From: Diphasiastrum complanatum | Taxonomy: Eukaryota > Streptophyta > Lycopodiopsida > Lycopodiales > Lycopodiaceae | Length of the DNA: 64,000 bases | Reading direction: 5' to 3' | NCBI GenBank assembly: GCA_029204225.1 | Contig: CM055096.1 | Coordinates: 2,490,662 to 2,554,661 of the forward strand | In this document: positions 25,501 to 36,275 of the stretch, one piece after another | Numbering within the stretch: position 1 is the stretch's first letter | Layout: each line of letters begins with the position of its first letter | Position numbers and translations under genes: made by a program | The notes under the pieces: model-generated | Seen by the model: only the letters and a program-made list of their open reading frames with translations | Told to the model about the DNA's origin: nothing | The model's database searches: none

Positions 25501-26690
25501 CAGAGGCTGATGAAGGTTCGTTGAGTAAAATGAGGTCAATGTTGGTCTGCAACAACACCAACAATCTGTATCTTCGAGCCGTTGACCTTGACAGGTTAAA
25601 TTCTTGTTTAATTTCTCTCCTCTCAATTATGACCTACATGATAAGTAAAGTGTCTGTTTAGTTTGCGTAAAAGCTGTAGGAACCAGCATGTGACTTGGAT
25701 TTTCTTGATTTTCTCAATTGGACTCTAAGGTAAGAAAACCATGAACTGCATGATAAATAAAGTCTCTGTTTGGTTGGCATAAAAGCTGTAGGAACTAGCA
25801 TGTGACTCTGATTTCCATTCACTTGATTTTCTCAGTTGGACTGTAAGGTAAGAAGGCCTCAGTACCCAAAAAGTAACCAGTGGCACTTGCTTTATTTCTC
25901 ACTTACTGCTTTGTTGTGTTTTCCTTGATTTTAGACAAGGACCTGTTCATCTGTCTTGGTTTTAGATGTGATCTTGATGACATTCTTAACCACTCCAAGT
26001 TGCATTCTTTGGAAGCAAAATTTCACAGCTATTACGGGGTCTTTTTGATAAGTTGTTTTGTCCCCTACACAATTTAAATGATCCCGTTAGTCCTTGTATC
26101 CTTCCAGCACCGATGAGTTTTTACTTCTTTGCATTATGTAGCAATGTTAACTCAATTTCATTTTTGTCGAGAAATTTGTAATGTTTTATGTTCTGCATTA
26201 TGGAATGAGTCCTAAGAAAATCTGTCCAAGATAATCTCATTATCTGTGTTTGTTAAGACCCTGCAAACAACTGACAATGGCTAGATTCATTAGCTAAGAG
26301 TGCTCTGTTCTTTTTGTAACCTTATATAGGTCATGTTGTGTCATTTATAGCCTCAAGTGTACTCAAACAGCAGCAGTGTCTGAGTGCTCTTTATTTAGAT
26401 GATGAGGTGTACATATTTTTCATGGTACTTGTTATAAAGGGAAAATGGGTGTCTTTTGCAGATTTATCATCATGGGCAAGGGAGATCTGGTGGAAGACGA
26501 GGAACAAAATTTGGCCTTAGTGCCTCGTGAGTGGAATAGGAGACATGGCGTTCCAAATAAAGTTGCTGCTGATGTTGTGGAGTCAATTTTGGCTGCTATT
26601 CTTTTTGCATATGGTTCTCAAGGTCCAGCTGAGGCTGATAGAGTTTTGTTTGAAATCTTCATTCGTGGCTTATTAACTTCCCCCATTTGA
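10587..26690 (+). CDS. NO VEIN/sacsin-type GHKL ATPase with C-terminal RNase III domain (12 exons, 1712 aa)
   Basis: Exons: 10587-10808, 13623-13855, 13940-14032, 14586-14841, 15079-15309, 15561-16207, 16335-16580, 16732-16846, 17115-17800, 17939-18695, 24171-25594, 26462-26690. All introns are GT-AG and all phases join into one 1712-codon frame. The N-terminus is a Bergerat ATP-binding fold: N-box ELIQ/NAEDN split by intron 1 (residues 71-79), NNEVGF (125-130) and GEMGIGFKSVF (about 157-167). Conserved family blocks follow (LGYIVPYW, LAFPL, WPFLVNADFVLVASRE, NQGIL). The C-terminus is a class-1-like RNase III domain: ERLEYLGD at 1583-1590 gives the first Glu and Asp, and ADVVES gives Asp1674 and Glu1677. 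All four metal-binding acids are kept. No dsRNA-binding domain follows. The best relative I recall is the Arabidopsis At3g48770 group. Likely an ATP-driven chaperone-like protein tied to RNA cleavage (inference). No breaks are visible, so it is probably functional. Confidence 0.92.
12100..13300 (+). mobile_element. Probable LTR-retrotransposon remnant in intron 1
   Basis: Inside the 2.8-kb first intron. A purine run GTTAAGGGGG at 13,042-13,051 is followed directly by TGTGCTAGAGTTAATG, the layout of a polypurine tract and 3' LTR start. Upstream sequence has no intact reading frame, so any coding part has decayed. I could not find the matching LTR, the far edge or a target duplication. It could also be a chance purine run. 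Confidence 0.35.
18696..24170 (+). other. Intron 10 of the ATPase-RNase III gene (5.5 kb)
   Basis: Longest intron. Its donor is AAG/GTGAGT and its acceptor TATAG/GTCTTT, and it separates the ATPase-side exons from the exons ending in RNase III. No coding sequence is recognised inside. A G-rich degenerate repeat (GGGAACGGGAATG variants) lies at about 20,760-20,850. A short minus ORF at 22,762-23,001 looks weakly like an RNase H fragment but is not supported. The rest is AT-rich and unassigned, probably old transposon debris. Confidence 0.8.
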
Positions 26691-27719
26691 GCTGTAGATG
26701 ATTCCTGCGGAGATGGTTTTCTTTAGAAAATAACATAGAATTATATGTTAATTTTCTTCGTGTCTGCTCAGGAGAATTACACTTGATGACAATCGTGGGA
26801 TCTCAATTTTGTAGTTCTTTGAGCCATAAGAAGCTTTTGCTTATTTTATTTTATTTTACCATAGAAGTGTGGAAGGTAGATGTTTCCTTCCTCGGGTTGT
26901 ATATCATCTCTTAAGACAAGCATAATCATTTCATTTGTAATAGAAGTTTGATCTCAAATTTTAATATGAAATATAAGTGACATCAGTACACCACATGCTG
27001 TGCACTGTAGAGATTCGAAAATTTTTCAACCTGTTTTATGATGGTCAAAGGCAAACGTAAATAAAGAGTAAACAAGCATCATTCGATGGTTCCGATTATT
27101 TTGAGTGGCAATTTTTTCTTTGTACTATAGTGTACTGAAGAGTAAAGTATTGGACTTTTCTAAATGTAACTTGGAGGGGCTGAAATTTCCTTGGCAAAGA
27201 ATGTGGAATCGTCTCACTCCGCTACAACTTTAGTTTTAAGAGAGAGTAGAAACCTCTGGTTTGTTTACCTTTTGATTTCAGTATGTTCTTCAGCTTGTAC
27301 TGTGCTAGCTTCATAGAATTAAGATTAGGCTAGCTTTAAACCTCTTGTTTTGCCTTCTACCACTTTCTTATATGCAAAAAATTCTCTTTTTCTATGGTGC
27401 AAGTCAAATACTCACCCAGCTATAAAGAGCCAGAAGATTTCTTGCCCCAAGGAGGGTCACTTAGGATGATTATGATAATTTCATGCTCGAGCTTGTATTT
27501 GCATGTACATAGGCACTTATCAGCTCCCTTTGTCACATATTGAGGCTTGATACAACATGTCTTTGGAAACATGATAGTCAAAATATGGATGCCAATGTCT
27601 ACAAAGGCATAATAAAATCTTCCCCACTTTTTGTTGGACTAATAAAAAAGTTGATGAAAATTCCGTCATTATAATAATTTCTTGCTAATCTTACCCGATG
27701 TGGACGAGGAAGATAAGTT
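26691..27719. other. 3' flank of the host gene, no gene seen
   Basis: AT-rich sequence after the TGA stop. It must contain the 3' UTR and polyadenylation site of the ATPase-RNase III gene, but no clear polyadenylation signal can be assigned. No ORF or repeat of note is visible. Confidence 0.5.
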
Positions 27720-28774
27720 TTCTTCACCATCACTTGAGAAAAAAGCTTCTTTAACTATTTAAAAAAAAGTAGAATAAGCATCTCAGCTAATTCTAAAAAC
27801 ATCACATGCACCCACTATCACATTTGCATCCAAGTAAGTTTAAACCTTATTCAAAATAGTCTCTGCAATTTCATTTTTCATTTTTTCAAACTGAGCATTT
27901 TTCATCATTGCCTTTGCTGACTTTCTAGGTAAAACATACTTAAAGATGATCCGATGCATGAACGATCTGTTAAACAATTCTTTGCCACAAAGCACGATTT
28001 GCAACAAACATATAAAACTCAAATTATGTTTAATGAATCAATAATGCATGTTATCAAATGCAAATCAATCTTAAATGTCAAATACGAATCAAATAAACAA
28101 TTTAGAAGAAAACGTACTTGAATGTTCGAATTCTTTTTTTTTTTATTGCCGCTATGTGTAGATAAGTCATCAGTATTTTGCATCGGTTTGCTCTTTCTTT
28201 TCCTTTTCATTATTGTCTTTTTGATAACTTTTATATCAACAATAGATTTTAAACTCTCGGATCGCAACTTTTCCATGGATTCTAACATTTCTCGGTTTGA
28301 TCCCCTGACTGTAGCACTCAACTCTGACATAGCATGCTTGAGTGCATTGTTTTCAGCACTAGTGTGTTGCACATAATGAGGCAATTGTTGATTTGCACGT
28401 TGTAATTGTTCATTAAGACAAGATATGCTATGCATTCCAATATCATACAACCTTTGACAATATCCAAGTAATCCGCTATTTCCTTCACATACAAATCTGA
28501 GAAGATGAGTTACGGACTTAAAATTTGCACACAAATTCGTAGCCGGATCATTAGGATAAATTGATCCATCCACCCACAAATCTATATTTTTATGATTATT
28601 TATTCTCAATTCTCTAACTATTGCAACAACATTCTCCACAACTTTCGAATTTTTCTTAATAATCGGAGTGCATTCCATAGGAAGTGCAACATGCAAATGG
28701 AACATTGCCATTTTGAAAGCTACAATCCGTAAATGCCTCAAACTACAATAAGTCAGACTGAATATATCTAGCAT
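27720..28774 (-). pseudogene. Dead copy of the TIR-element gene 1 family
   Basis: Minus-strand ORF from 28,774 whose N-terminal part matches the gene at 48.4 kb. Shared blocks are HLHV..P, DLW..G..YP.DP.T, F.S.THL and SGLLGYC.RL, followed by a coiled-coil region and a basic tail (KRKRKSKP). Past 28,022 the match resumes: NEIAETILNKV against KIAESLMVDIQNIL, and GACD...IS.DAYSTFF..VKEAF against GACDFAGISREAYATIFKLIREAF. Three stops in this second part show the copy is dead. No copy of the 32-bp terminal repeat is seen nearby, so its boundaries are unknown. The family is unknown to me. Repetition at two loci argues it is a mobile-element gene. Confidence 0.7.
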
Positions 28775-28879
28775 ACCTTACTTTTGTAATGTCTATGTCG
28801 CGTTGGAAAATCGTCCCGCCTCATATTTCACCATAAGCATACAAATATTTCAAAAGTGTAAGTGAAAATGCCAAGACCT

Positions 28880-29195
28880 TAAGGTTCGAGCTTCAAAGGC
28901 TCAGAAGATTCATCTGAAGATTTTGGCTACCTGAGCCCTCTTTCAAGATTAAGGAGCTAAACAAAAGATTCTCAGGATTTAGCTCAAGATTGTCGCTACT
29001 AAGAGCCAATATGATGGCTCTTCAAGATGCCTCAAGATTCTAGCCAAGAAATTGGCTACTAAGAGTGTGTTCTATGGCTTTTTAAGATGTTAAAATATTA
29101 GTTGTTGAGAGCCTGTTTCATGGCTCTTCAAGTTTTTCAAGAGGTCATACCAAGATTTTGGCTACTGATGGTTTTTTTTATGGCTTATTTCTAAA
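28880..29195. repeat. Degenerate tandem repeat of roughly 60 bp
   Basis: Four to five diverged units built on CAAGATTTTGGCTACTAAGAG and ATGGCTCTTCAAGAT, for example near 28,915, 28,990, 29,050, 29,110 and 29,155. No protein frame runs through it. An old minisatellite or part of a transposon end. Confidence 0.65.
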
Positions 29196-29909
29196 CTAAA
29201 GATCAAGGGATAGGTAGTTGCCATCAAACTTGACCTTGATTTTGAAAAGGCTTTTTTCCCAGTTTTTGATAGTCTTACCGAAGCAGCTGATAGATCATTG
29301 CAAGTGTTGCATTCAAATTACTAGATCCAAATTGAAGGCTACATGATGTCAGGTTGACAATTTCAAAATGATTTTATATCATGCAAAGCAAAGCATGGTT
29401 ATTTTAGACATTTTACCTCAATATTGTTGGAAATTAAGTCCACAATTTTCTCCTTGGTGAATACTATTTTCTTTTTCAAGATTCTTCCTACACGTTTATT
29501 GATCATTGATCTAGGGTCAGATGAAACCTCTTTTGGTTCTATGTCTGCTCATATGATATCTGCAGGAATCACATAATTCAGACAGTCGAACTATTCGAAG
29601 GACGATTATGTCGGGGCTTCCGACTGATCTTCATCCATGGATCAAAGACTAAAGGGTAATCCTTCCTATTCATTTCACATTCGAATGTCAAGTTCAAGAA
29701 TTTGAAGAACATTGAAGATTTGACTATCTTCAATGACTTCAACAAATCAGTGTTTTCTATCAATCTGCAGAGATACACTATTTTTCGCAATAGTCTATAA
29801 AATGAATTGATTGTCGCACAGTTCGCATTTTTTCCAACTCTCGAAAAACATGACAATTTTTTACAGTGACTTCTTTTCAAATAATTCAAAGAAGTGAACT
29901 TTTGTTGGC

Positions 29910-30015
29910 TTTTTCGCATTTTTCCAAAATGCGACAAAATACGAAATGTGACTTTTGACATCAGTTTCAACACCTTCGGATTTTTCACATTCCCAAATGC
30001 GAAAAATGCGAAGGG
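29910..30015. repeat. AAATGCGA-rich segment with a perfect short hairpin
   Basis: CGCATTTT (29,915-29,922), a 3-base loop, then AAAATGCG (29,926-29,933) form a perfect 8-bp stem. The same AAATGCG/CGCATTT words recur up to about 30,015. No gene is recognised across 29.2-30.1 kb. Confidence 0.5.
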
Positions 30016-30099
30016 TGTCTATTTTGACGAGGAACGTCTCCAGTTACTTCCCAAGAAAATGCAAAGTATGCGACATTCTTGTCCACATCAGCGATCTCA

Positions 30100-31900
30100 A
30101 GTCACCTGACCAATGTACACATATTTAGATGTCGTTGTACTCTAAATATTCGCAAAGTACATGACCAAGTACATAATTAAGTTAAACTAGTCTTGTAAAC
30201 GTATATTAGTTAAACATTTCTTGTAATTGCAATCATGCTGGTAATAAATACACCTCCAACTCACATCAATCTTGGATGCTCTATGCTGCAAACTAATTCG
30301 TCGGAGTGGAAGATATTTAGCATCCAAGTTACGCTGACATTCTGGTTATAACATTCTATGTTGTTCAAGATTCAGTGTGATATACTAGCAACACATTCCC
30401 ATCTGTGTCTAACGTAGATATGCATGTTGTGATTTGATTACACTTTACTACTGCATGCTTACGCTCATTCACTCACTCTAATTAGAACACAGGTGTCTAT
30501 GACTTCTTAGTTTCTGATCAGACGACGACGACTGTCTACGACGCCTGAGGAACCAGCTTTATCATGCTGCACTATCACCACAAACTACGAAATTGAACAT
30601 CATACTGAAAACCGCTTTACAAAAATTCCACCATCTATTTAATCTCTTTGGTGGACTATACTCATTCATTTGTCTGAGTATGAACTATTTTACGATCCTA
30701 TCAGTGAGAACGCTGTGTTGCGAATCTATTTCTACATTTACATTCTTTCAGACTGTGCTTGCTTGTAGTAGTCCATAACAATTGGAGAGTTGTTTTTGCA
30801 ATTAATTTACTTCTCTCTTCCTCTGTTGCCATCGTCTCTCACCCCTCTACTTGAACAGCATGGTATTAGAGCATCAGCTCAATAAATGGAGAGATTGTCT
30901 ATTTGTTTTACTGTCGATATGTCTCTTACCGTTAAGTCCTCATATTCTTCATCCAACGAAGTTAGGATCATTGACAAGTTCAACGGATCTAACTTCTACA
31001 TCTGGAAGTTAAAACTCCGGATGATGTTGATAGATAGAGACCTTTGGGATGTTGTAGACGGGTCTGACCATTGCACTTACCTACGAAATTATGGATAGAA
31101 GCTACTGCCACAGCCTGTTATGTACAGAACAGATCCAGCACTAAAGTTGTCAACAACAAGACTCTTTATCAAGGGCACAAGCCTAGTGTCGGCCATTTAA
31201 AAGTCTTTGGTTGTATATGTTTCGTCCATGTTCCTAAAGAGCTTAGGAAGAAACTGGATCATAGAACAAATAAGTGCATTTTCATTGGCTATCCCGATGA
31301 ACATAAAGCTTATAAAGTTATGATCCATCCACCAATGTAGCATTTGTTTCATGAAATGTAATCTTCAAGAAAAATACATTCTATGACTTCAAACAACCAT
31401 CGATAAATGATGTTGTGACATTTCAGCCTATTTTACACAGCATGAAATCTTCCAATCATGATGTTTCTTCTATAGAACCTGCAACTACAGCTACAAAAGC
31501 CAAGCAGCCGACAATACTAGACCCCAACATAGATCTATCATATCTGGACAACTTCAAGAAGAAGCACCATCACAATTTTGTCAACCGACTATCCGAAGAT
31601 CCTACAGATCTGAACAGTTCTTGAGAGGTATACACCTCAATCTTTCTTGACTTCATCAAAAGATTTAGAGACCCTAGACCTGGACACTGGTCGACTTCCC
31701 CACTCACAAGAGAGTTATTGACAACAAGTGGATCTTCAAGAAGAAGATCAACTCTGATGGTTCCATTGCTAAATGGAAAGCACGGTTGGTGGTTTGTTTC
31801 ACTCAAATACAAGGAGTGGACTATTAGGAAATTTTCAGTCTTGTTATTAAAAATGCTTTTATTCTCGTCGCCGTAAGATGTGTTGGGGAGGCACTGGGCT
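30100..31900 (+). mobile_element. Internally deleted Ty1/copia element
   Basis: A primer-binding site for initiator tRNA-Met (TGGTATTAGAGCA) starts at 30,861, directly after sequence ending AACAGCA, so a 5' LTR probably ends at 30,860. Its start, possibly TG at 30,114, is uncertain. The gag start follows (30,886-31,098, KFNGSNFYIWKLKLRMML). At about 31,080 it jumps straight into the end of the integrase (LWIEATATACYVQNRS, HLKVFGCICFVHVP). Capsid, protease and the integrase core are missing, so one large internal deletion joined gag to integrase. The start of RT (NKWIFKKKINSDGSIAKWKA) is seen at 31,720-31,800 with a stop, then homology ends. Non-autonomous and dead. Confidence 0.85.
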
Positions 31901-32347
31901 TTGTTTTCGCTCATTGGCCAATCCGCGACTTGTCGACCTTCTGATATTGGTAATCCCGGTATATCTGGATTCTAGAACTCTGTCTCGGTTACTTGTCGAC
32001 ACTCCTTAATGTAGTTTGATGTCATGATTCCTTTATTTGATATCCACCATTTGGCTCTTTTGCCATCTAGAATCCTTTAGAAGAATCTTCATCATAATCT
32101 TCTAACATGCCCCCACTACAACTTTGGTGATAGTCCCTTCGCACCTGCATATGATCGTGGGCGTTGGCGTATGTGGTGATGTGGCGATGTGAGACCGCTG
32201 CGGAAGGAAGGGAAAAAGTGGTATAGACAAGAGGGGCAAAAAGATTCGGCGAAAAGTTAGAAAAAAAAATTCGACAACAAAAGTGAGGTTGAGAGGGGTG
32301 AAACAAAGAAAGCGTTTGTACAAATGGATAAAAGAAAAAATAAAAAA
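31901..32347. other. No gene recognised
   Basis: Sequence between the truncated copia element and the next ORF cluster. It holds only short frames without motifs and purine-rich runs near 32,250-32,400. Confidence 0.5.
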
Positions 32348-34116
32348 TTAAAAGAATAAAGAGAAATAAGAAAGAGAAAATGAATTAATGTGAAAAGAAA
32401 GAAAAATAATATTAGTCCGTTGATACTTTTTTTGGAATTTTTTTTTTTTAAGGATACAAGGTGTGGAGATATGCTTCAGGGAGCCATTTCTAGTTGTTGG
32501 CCCTTCGGTTTCTACAACAATGCAAACAAAACATGACCACAATTGGTTGCGTGTTGTGGATTGTGAGTCTGTCGTGTACCATCTTTCCAACCTCACGATA
32601 TTAACAAATGACATCATAGACAAGCGATGATAGGTCTGGTACAAGGGAATTTGATCCACAATGGCCGACATTTTGAAGGCTTTATTCGGTTTGAAACTGT
32701 ACTCACCAAAGCACATATCCCACCTAGTTTCCACTTTTGTAGTTGTTAGCAATGTATCCACATTATAGTTGGCTTCCAGTATAATTGGATCTGGATAGTT
32801 AGCCACGTCGGTTAGGAAGCGGTTGAGGGCCTTTTGGAGATCGCTCGCCATGCTCCAACCCTTTTTTTGACTTTATTATTGGCCAATTATAGGCCTTGAT
32901 GCTTGGAGTCTTCAATGTTGACCAAGATCTCTTTCTGGACATTGGATGGTAAGATGGAACCGTCTTTAAATCCACAAGAGCCATAAGATATTCTTTGATC
33001 AGCTCTGGGTTGCACAAAAGTATCGCCTTCCTCCACTCTAGTTGAGGATGCAAAAGCGATAGATATCGGCTAGTTTCTTCTCGAGATGCTCCTCGAGCTT
33101 TCCAAGTAATTTATGGTTGCTCCTTGTCTTGATATCCAGATATTTCTGGACAAAGAAGACTAACTGATCTGAATCATGTACTGAAAATACCTTTTGATAC
33201 AAGTGCTTGTGTATCGCCACAGGATCGGCAAGGTTGTCGATGGGGCATGGAGGTACTATGGAGAGGCAAATCAGATTTGGGGGGTGAGGAGGCGATGTGA
33301 GGTGATGAAACGAGAGGAGGTGAAATGGCATAAGGTGATGAGGAGCCACATGAGGAGGGGCATGTTAGGATTGATTGAAAAGATGATGGCAACATACTGG
33401 AGATCATGGTCGAAGGTGCGGTCTCCGCCAGTTTGGAAGTAGAAATGGGAGAAAGTGAGTTGGAGTTGCTGGTAGTCAATGGTGGATGCAAATTCGATGA
33501 ATAGAAAGCCAAAGATCAGGCATGGATGCCTGATGGATGAATCTTGGACAATGGCATTATAGTGTGCCAAGGCCGCATTGTAACAGATGATTAGGGTGGC
33601 GAGGTGGTATTGATGGCAGTCATAGTAGAGGGTCCGAAACTTGTTATATGCGATATAGAGGGCTTGTGGAAGGGCGGGGGTGGCGATGTGACAATGCTAA
33701 TGAGATATTGAAAAGTAAATGGCAAATTTCCATCTAGAGCAATAGAAAATTCTAGAACGGCGATGAATTGCTTCTTCATGATTCTCAGTTGGCCTTCAGC
33801 AACCTTGAGTGCTTGCTCGTCTTCTTGGAATGTGGGGTGTAAGATTGCCATCTCCGAGTCTTTGGTGGTGATCGTGAAGTTTGCACTGATCCTAATAGGT
33901 CTGTAGCACCCAGGAAAAGTGATCCTTGTAGTACTCGGCGCTCTTCTTCTAGAGTTTCTGGGTGGCCGATGTCTCTTCTTCTGCCGTCGCTACCATCTGA
34001 TCGAGTGCAGCTTGGATGGCCTACACTTGTTGATCGGATCAAAAAGCTATCGCATCACGGAGGTTTGGATTCCTGATCTACGAAACCAAGCATATTTTGT
34101 CTTCATGTCATCATGA
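32348..34116 (-). pseudogene. Unrecognised gag-like family, copy 1 (decayed)
   Basis: A series of broken minus-strand frames: a coiled-coil-like segment near 34.0 kb (ALDQMVATAEEETSATQKL), a Pro/Ser-rich segment (33,512-33,174), a helical segment (33,349-33,038) and a C-terminal part (33,053-32,348). The segment HPQLEWRKAIL, then EYLMALVDLKTVPSYHP, aligns with QPQPEWWSKVL, then EYLRAPAWKRVDPFYMP, at 36.7 kb, so this is a diverged copy of the 36.3-38.1 kb ORFs. No enzyme motif is visible. A structural, gag-like protein of an LTR element is the best guess. Confidence 0.45.
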
Positions 34117-34154
34117 TTGGAACAGAAGAAGGCATATATGTCGAATATCGTGAG

Positions 34155-34335
34155 GTTGACGAGTAATACAGGTCGACGAGTTATAGGCTGACGGTGAGTA
34201 ATATGAGTCGACGAGTAATCACAGAAGGGTGAGTAATAACTGGTCAGTGAGTTATAACAAATGGCGAGTAATAACAAACTGGCAAGTAATAGAACAACGA
34301 GTTATAGGGTGTGATTAATAGGCGAGTGATAAGAT
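34155..34335. repeat. Short degenerate repeat around GACGAGTAATA
   Basis: About nine units spaced roughly 18-22 bp, each a variant of (G)(A/G)CGAGTAATA or CGAGTTATA (for example near 34,159, 34,175, 34,193, 34,211, 34,231, 34,247 and 34,262). It lies just upstream, in sense, of the gag-like copy 1. Spacing is irregular and units are imperfect, so it is not a CRISPR array. Confidence 0.65.
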
Positions 34336-36275
34336 ACGTTTTGGTATAATTTGCCCATATATATAGGAGAATTATAACTCGCCTACTGCCATTTTTGAAA
34401 TCAATCCAATCTATGCCAAATCATCAATATTGCACTGTGCACAATCCGGTTTTCAATCGATTGCCAGATTTGTGAGATTTTCTAATTAGAACCTCTCGTT
34501 GTTTACTAAAAATGACAATTTTGTCTAAAAATGAGCTTAGCTTGCGTTTCAACTACAATTTTTCAGGACAGATTTGATCATGCATTCAATTGCAATAGGG
34601 GATAATAATGGTAAGAACAGCGACTACCAAAATCAGTAGTAGTGCTCATTATAGACCGTTCAGGCCATTTTTGGGGCAATTTTACAAGGAAAAGGAGAAA
34701 GGAGGGGTAGGCCGGGATTCTTACATAAATTTTGTACTAGGGCGAAGACAACTATTACATGGTGGGATTTTCTACTTACAGGGTTCTATCGACACTTTTC
34801 CTAACTAGATCTACCTAATCTCCTAATTATCACTTAACTACACTGAGGGGTAGCTTCCTAGTTTAATTGGGTTGATCTACAAGTAAATCTAATCTAATTT
34901 ACCTAACTTAATTTATGTTCACTTATTCACTGAATCTGTGAACACGTTCTTCTCTTTTTGCTGCTTATCTCTCTTGGATTACCTCTGTTGTTATGGTTCT
35001 TTGTGATTATTCTTCTTATTAGAACGTTTACAGAGCAGAAGTAATATTCAAGGATGCATTACGTATTTCCCAGCCTGTCAGTGGGTAACTCAAATACGAT
35101 ACTCAGCTACATGCATACACTAGCCATGCAACCATCTATAGCTCAAACAGATCAGGATTCAGCATAGAGAGCAATCCTACTACTAACTACTGAATCAAAG
35201 AACAATCAAGAACTAGAATAGCTACTGAAACCAAAACCAAATTCAAGAAACAAGAAACAAGAATCCTAACAGCATTTAACAATCTAGGAATAAAGAAACA
35301 TACATTACTTTATGCCTAAATTATCCAAGAAACATCAAGAACTAGAATGTCAAGACTATGCAAGATTTACACCACATTTCTAGCCTCTATAGTTTACTTG
35401 AATGCTGATTTCTACAAGATTCCACAAGCAAGAATTGAAGCTAATCCACAACTAAGCAAGAACAAGAAACAAGAATCTAGTTAATTCACAAGCAAGGAAT
35501 CAAGCATGCTCATAGAAATATCACTCGAGATCATTGCCATGAACAAGGAGCTTAGTGATCTTCAAGAACTCGTGGAGGATCCTCTTTATTAGCTCAAGAG
35601 AACTTGAAAATACAATCAAAAGCTCCCTCACAAGAGAGGGGGGGGCCTTAAATAAGCAAGAAGGCTGCCCATGTGGAGCCCATGTGGCAATTCCACTAAA
35701 TTAGAAATTACATGTGGAATTTGCCCTTCCACTAGAGGTCACCATCAAAAGGTGGCTCACTCATACTATTTTAAGGGGGGTCTACATTTATTACAACTAT
35801 TCAAGGAGGTGTTACTAGCTCCTACATGTCATTCCTTCTTTGGGATACACCACGTAGGCTCACATAGTTAATCACTATCTGCCTAGCTAGTATTTCCTCG
35901 GCTCTCACGCTCGGCTCTCAGCTTCTTCTGCTCTCTTCCTTCTAAGACCTCCTCGGTCATGGGTGAGAGATAACTTATGTCTTCAGCTTGGCTCGGTACT
36001 AGAGAATCGGCTAACATTATCCACCCCTAGTCTGTTGCAGGACCCACTGCAACACCGGTGATGTCTTCCGCTTGGCACTTGGAAAAGCGTGGATTTTTGT
36101 TCGCTTCCATAAAACCAAGTGCTTATTATCCGCGAAATTTATTTGTCAAAATTGGAAGTTCCTCAATTGGCCGCTACATACCAGCCCTCTTGAGCACTTC
36201 TTGTGAATCTTGTTCGCCTCGTCGTCACGCCGTCTGCTTTTGCTCGCTCATCTTCTGACCCAAGGCTTCAAAAAC
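34336..36275. other. Non-coding stretch, possibly retroelement-derived
   Basis: No convincing gene. An A/C-rich section (35,150-35,560) repeats words such as AAGAAACAAGAATC, and a G run sits at 35,639-35,646. On the minus strand CTTATTTAAGGCC near 35,650 looks like a TATA region. These traits would fit a decayed LTR region of the gag-like family, but no LTR pair or boundary could be found. Confidence 0.35.

Noticed and set aside
34155-34335. Possible CRISPR-like array
   Set aside because: Units are imperfect, spacing is irregular and no conserved repeat of CRISPR length exists; the genome is eukaryotic.
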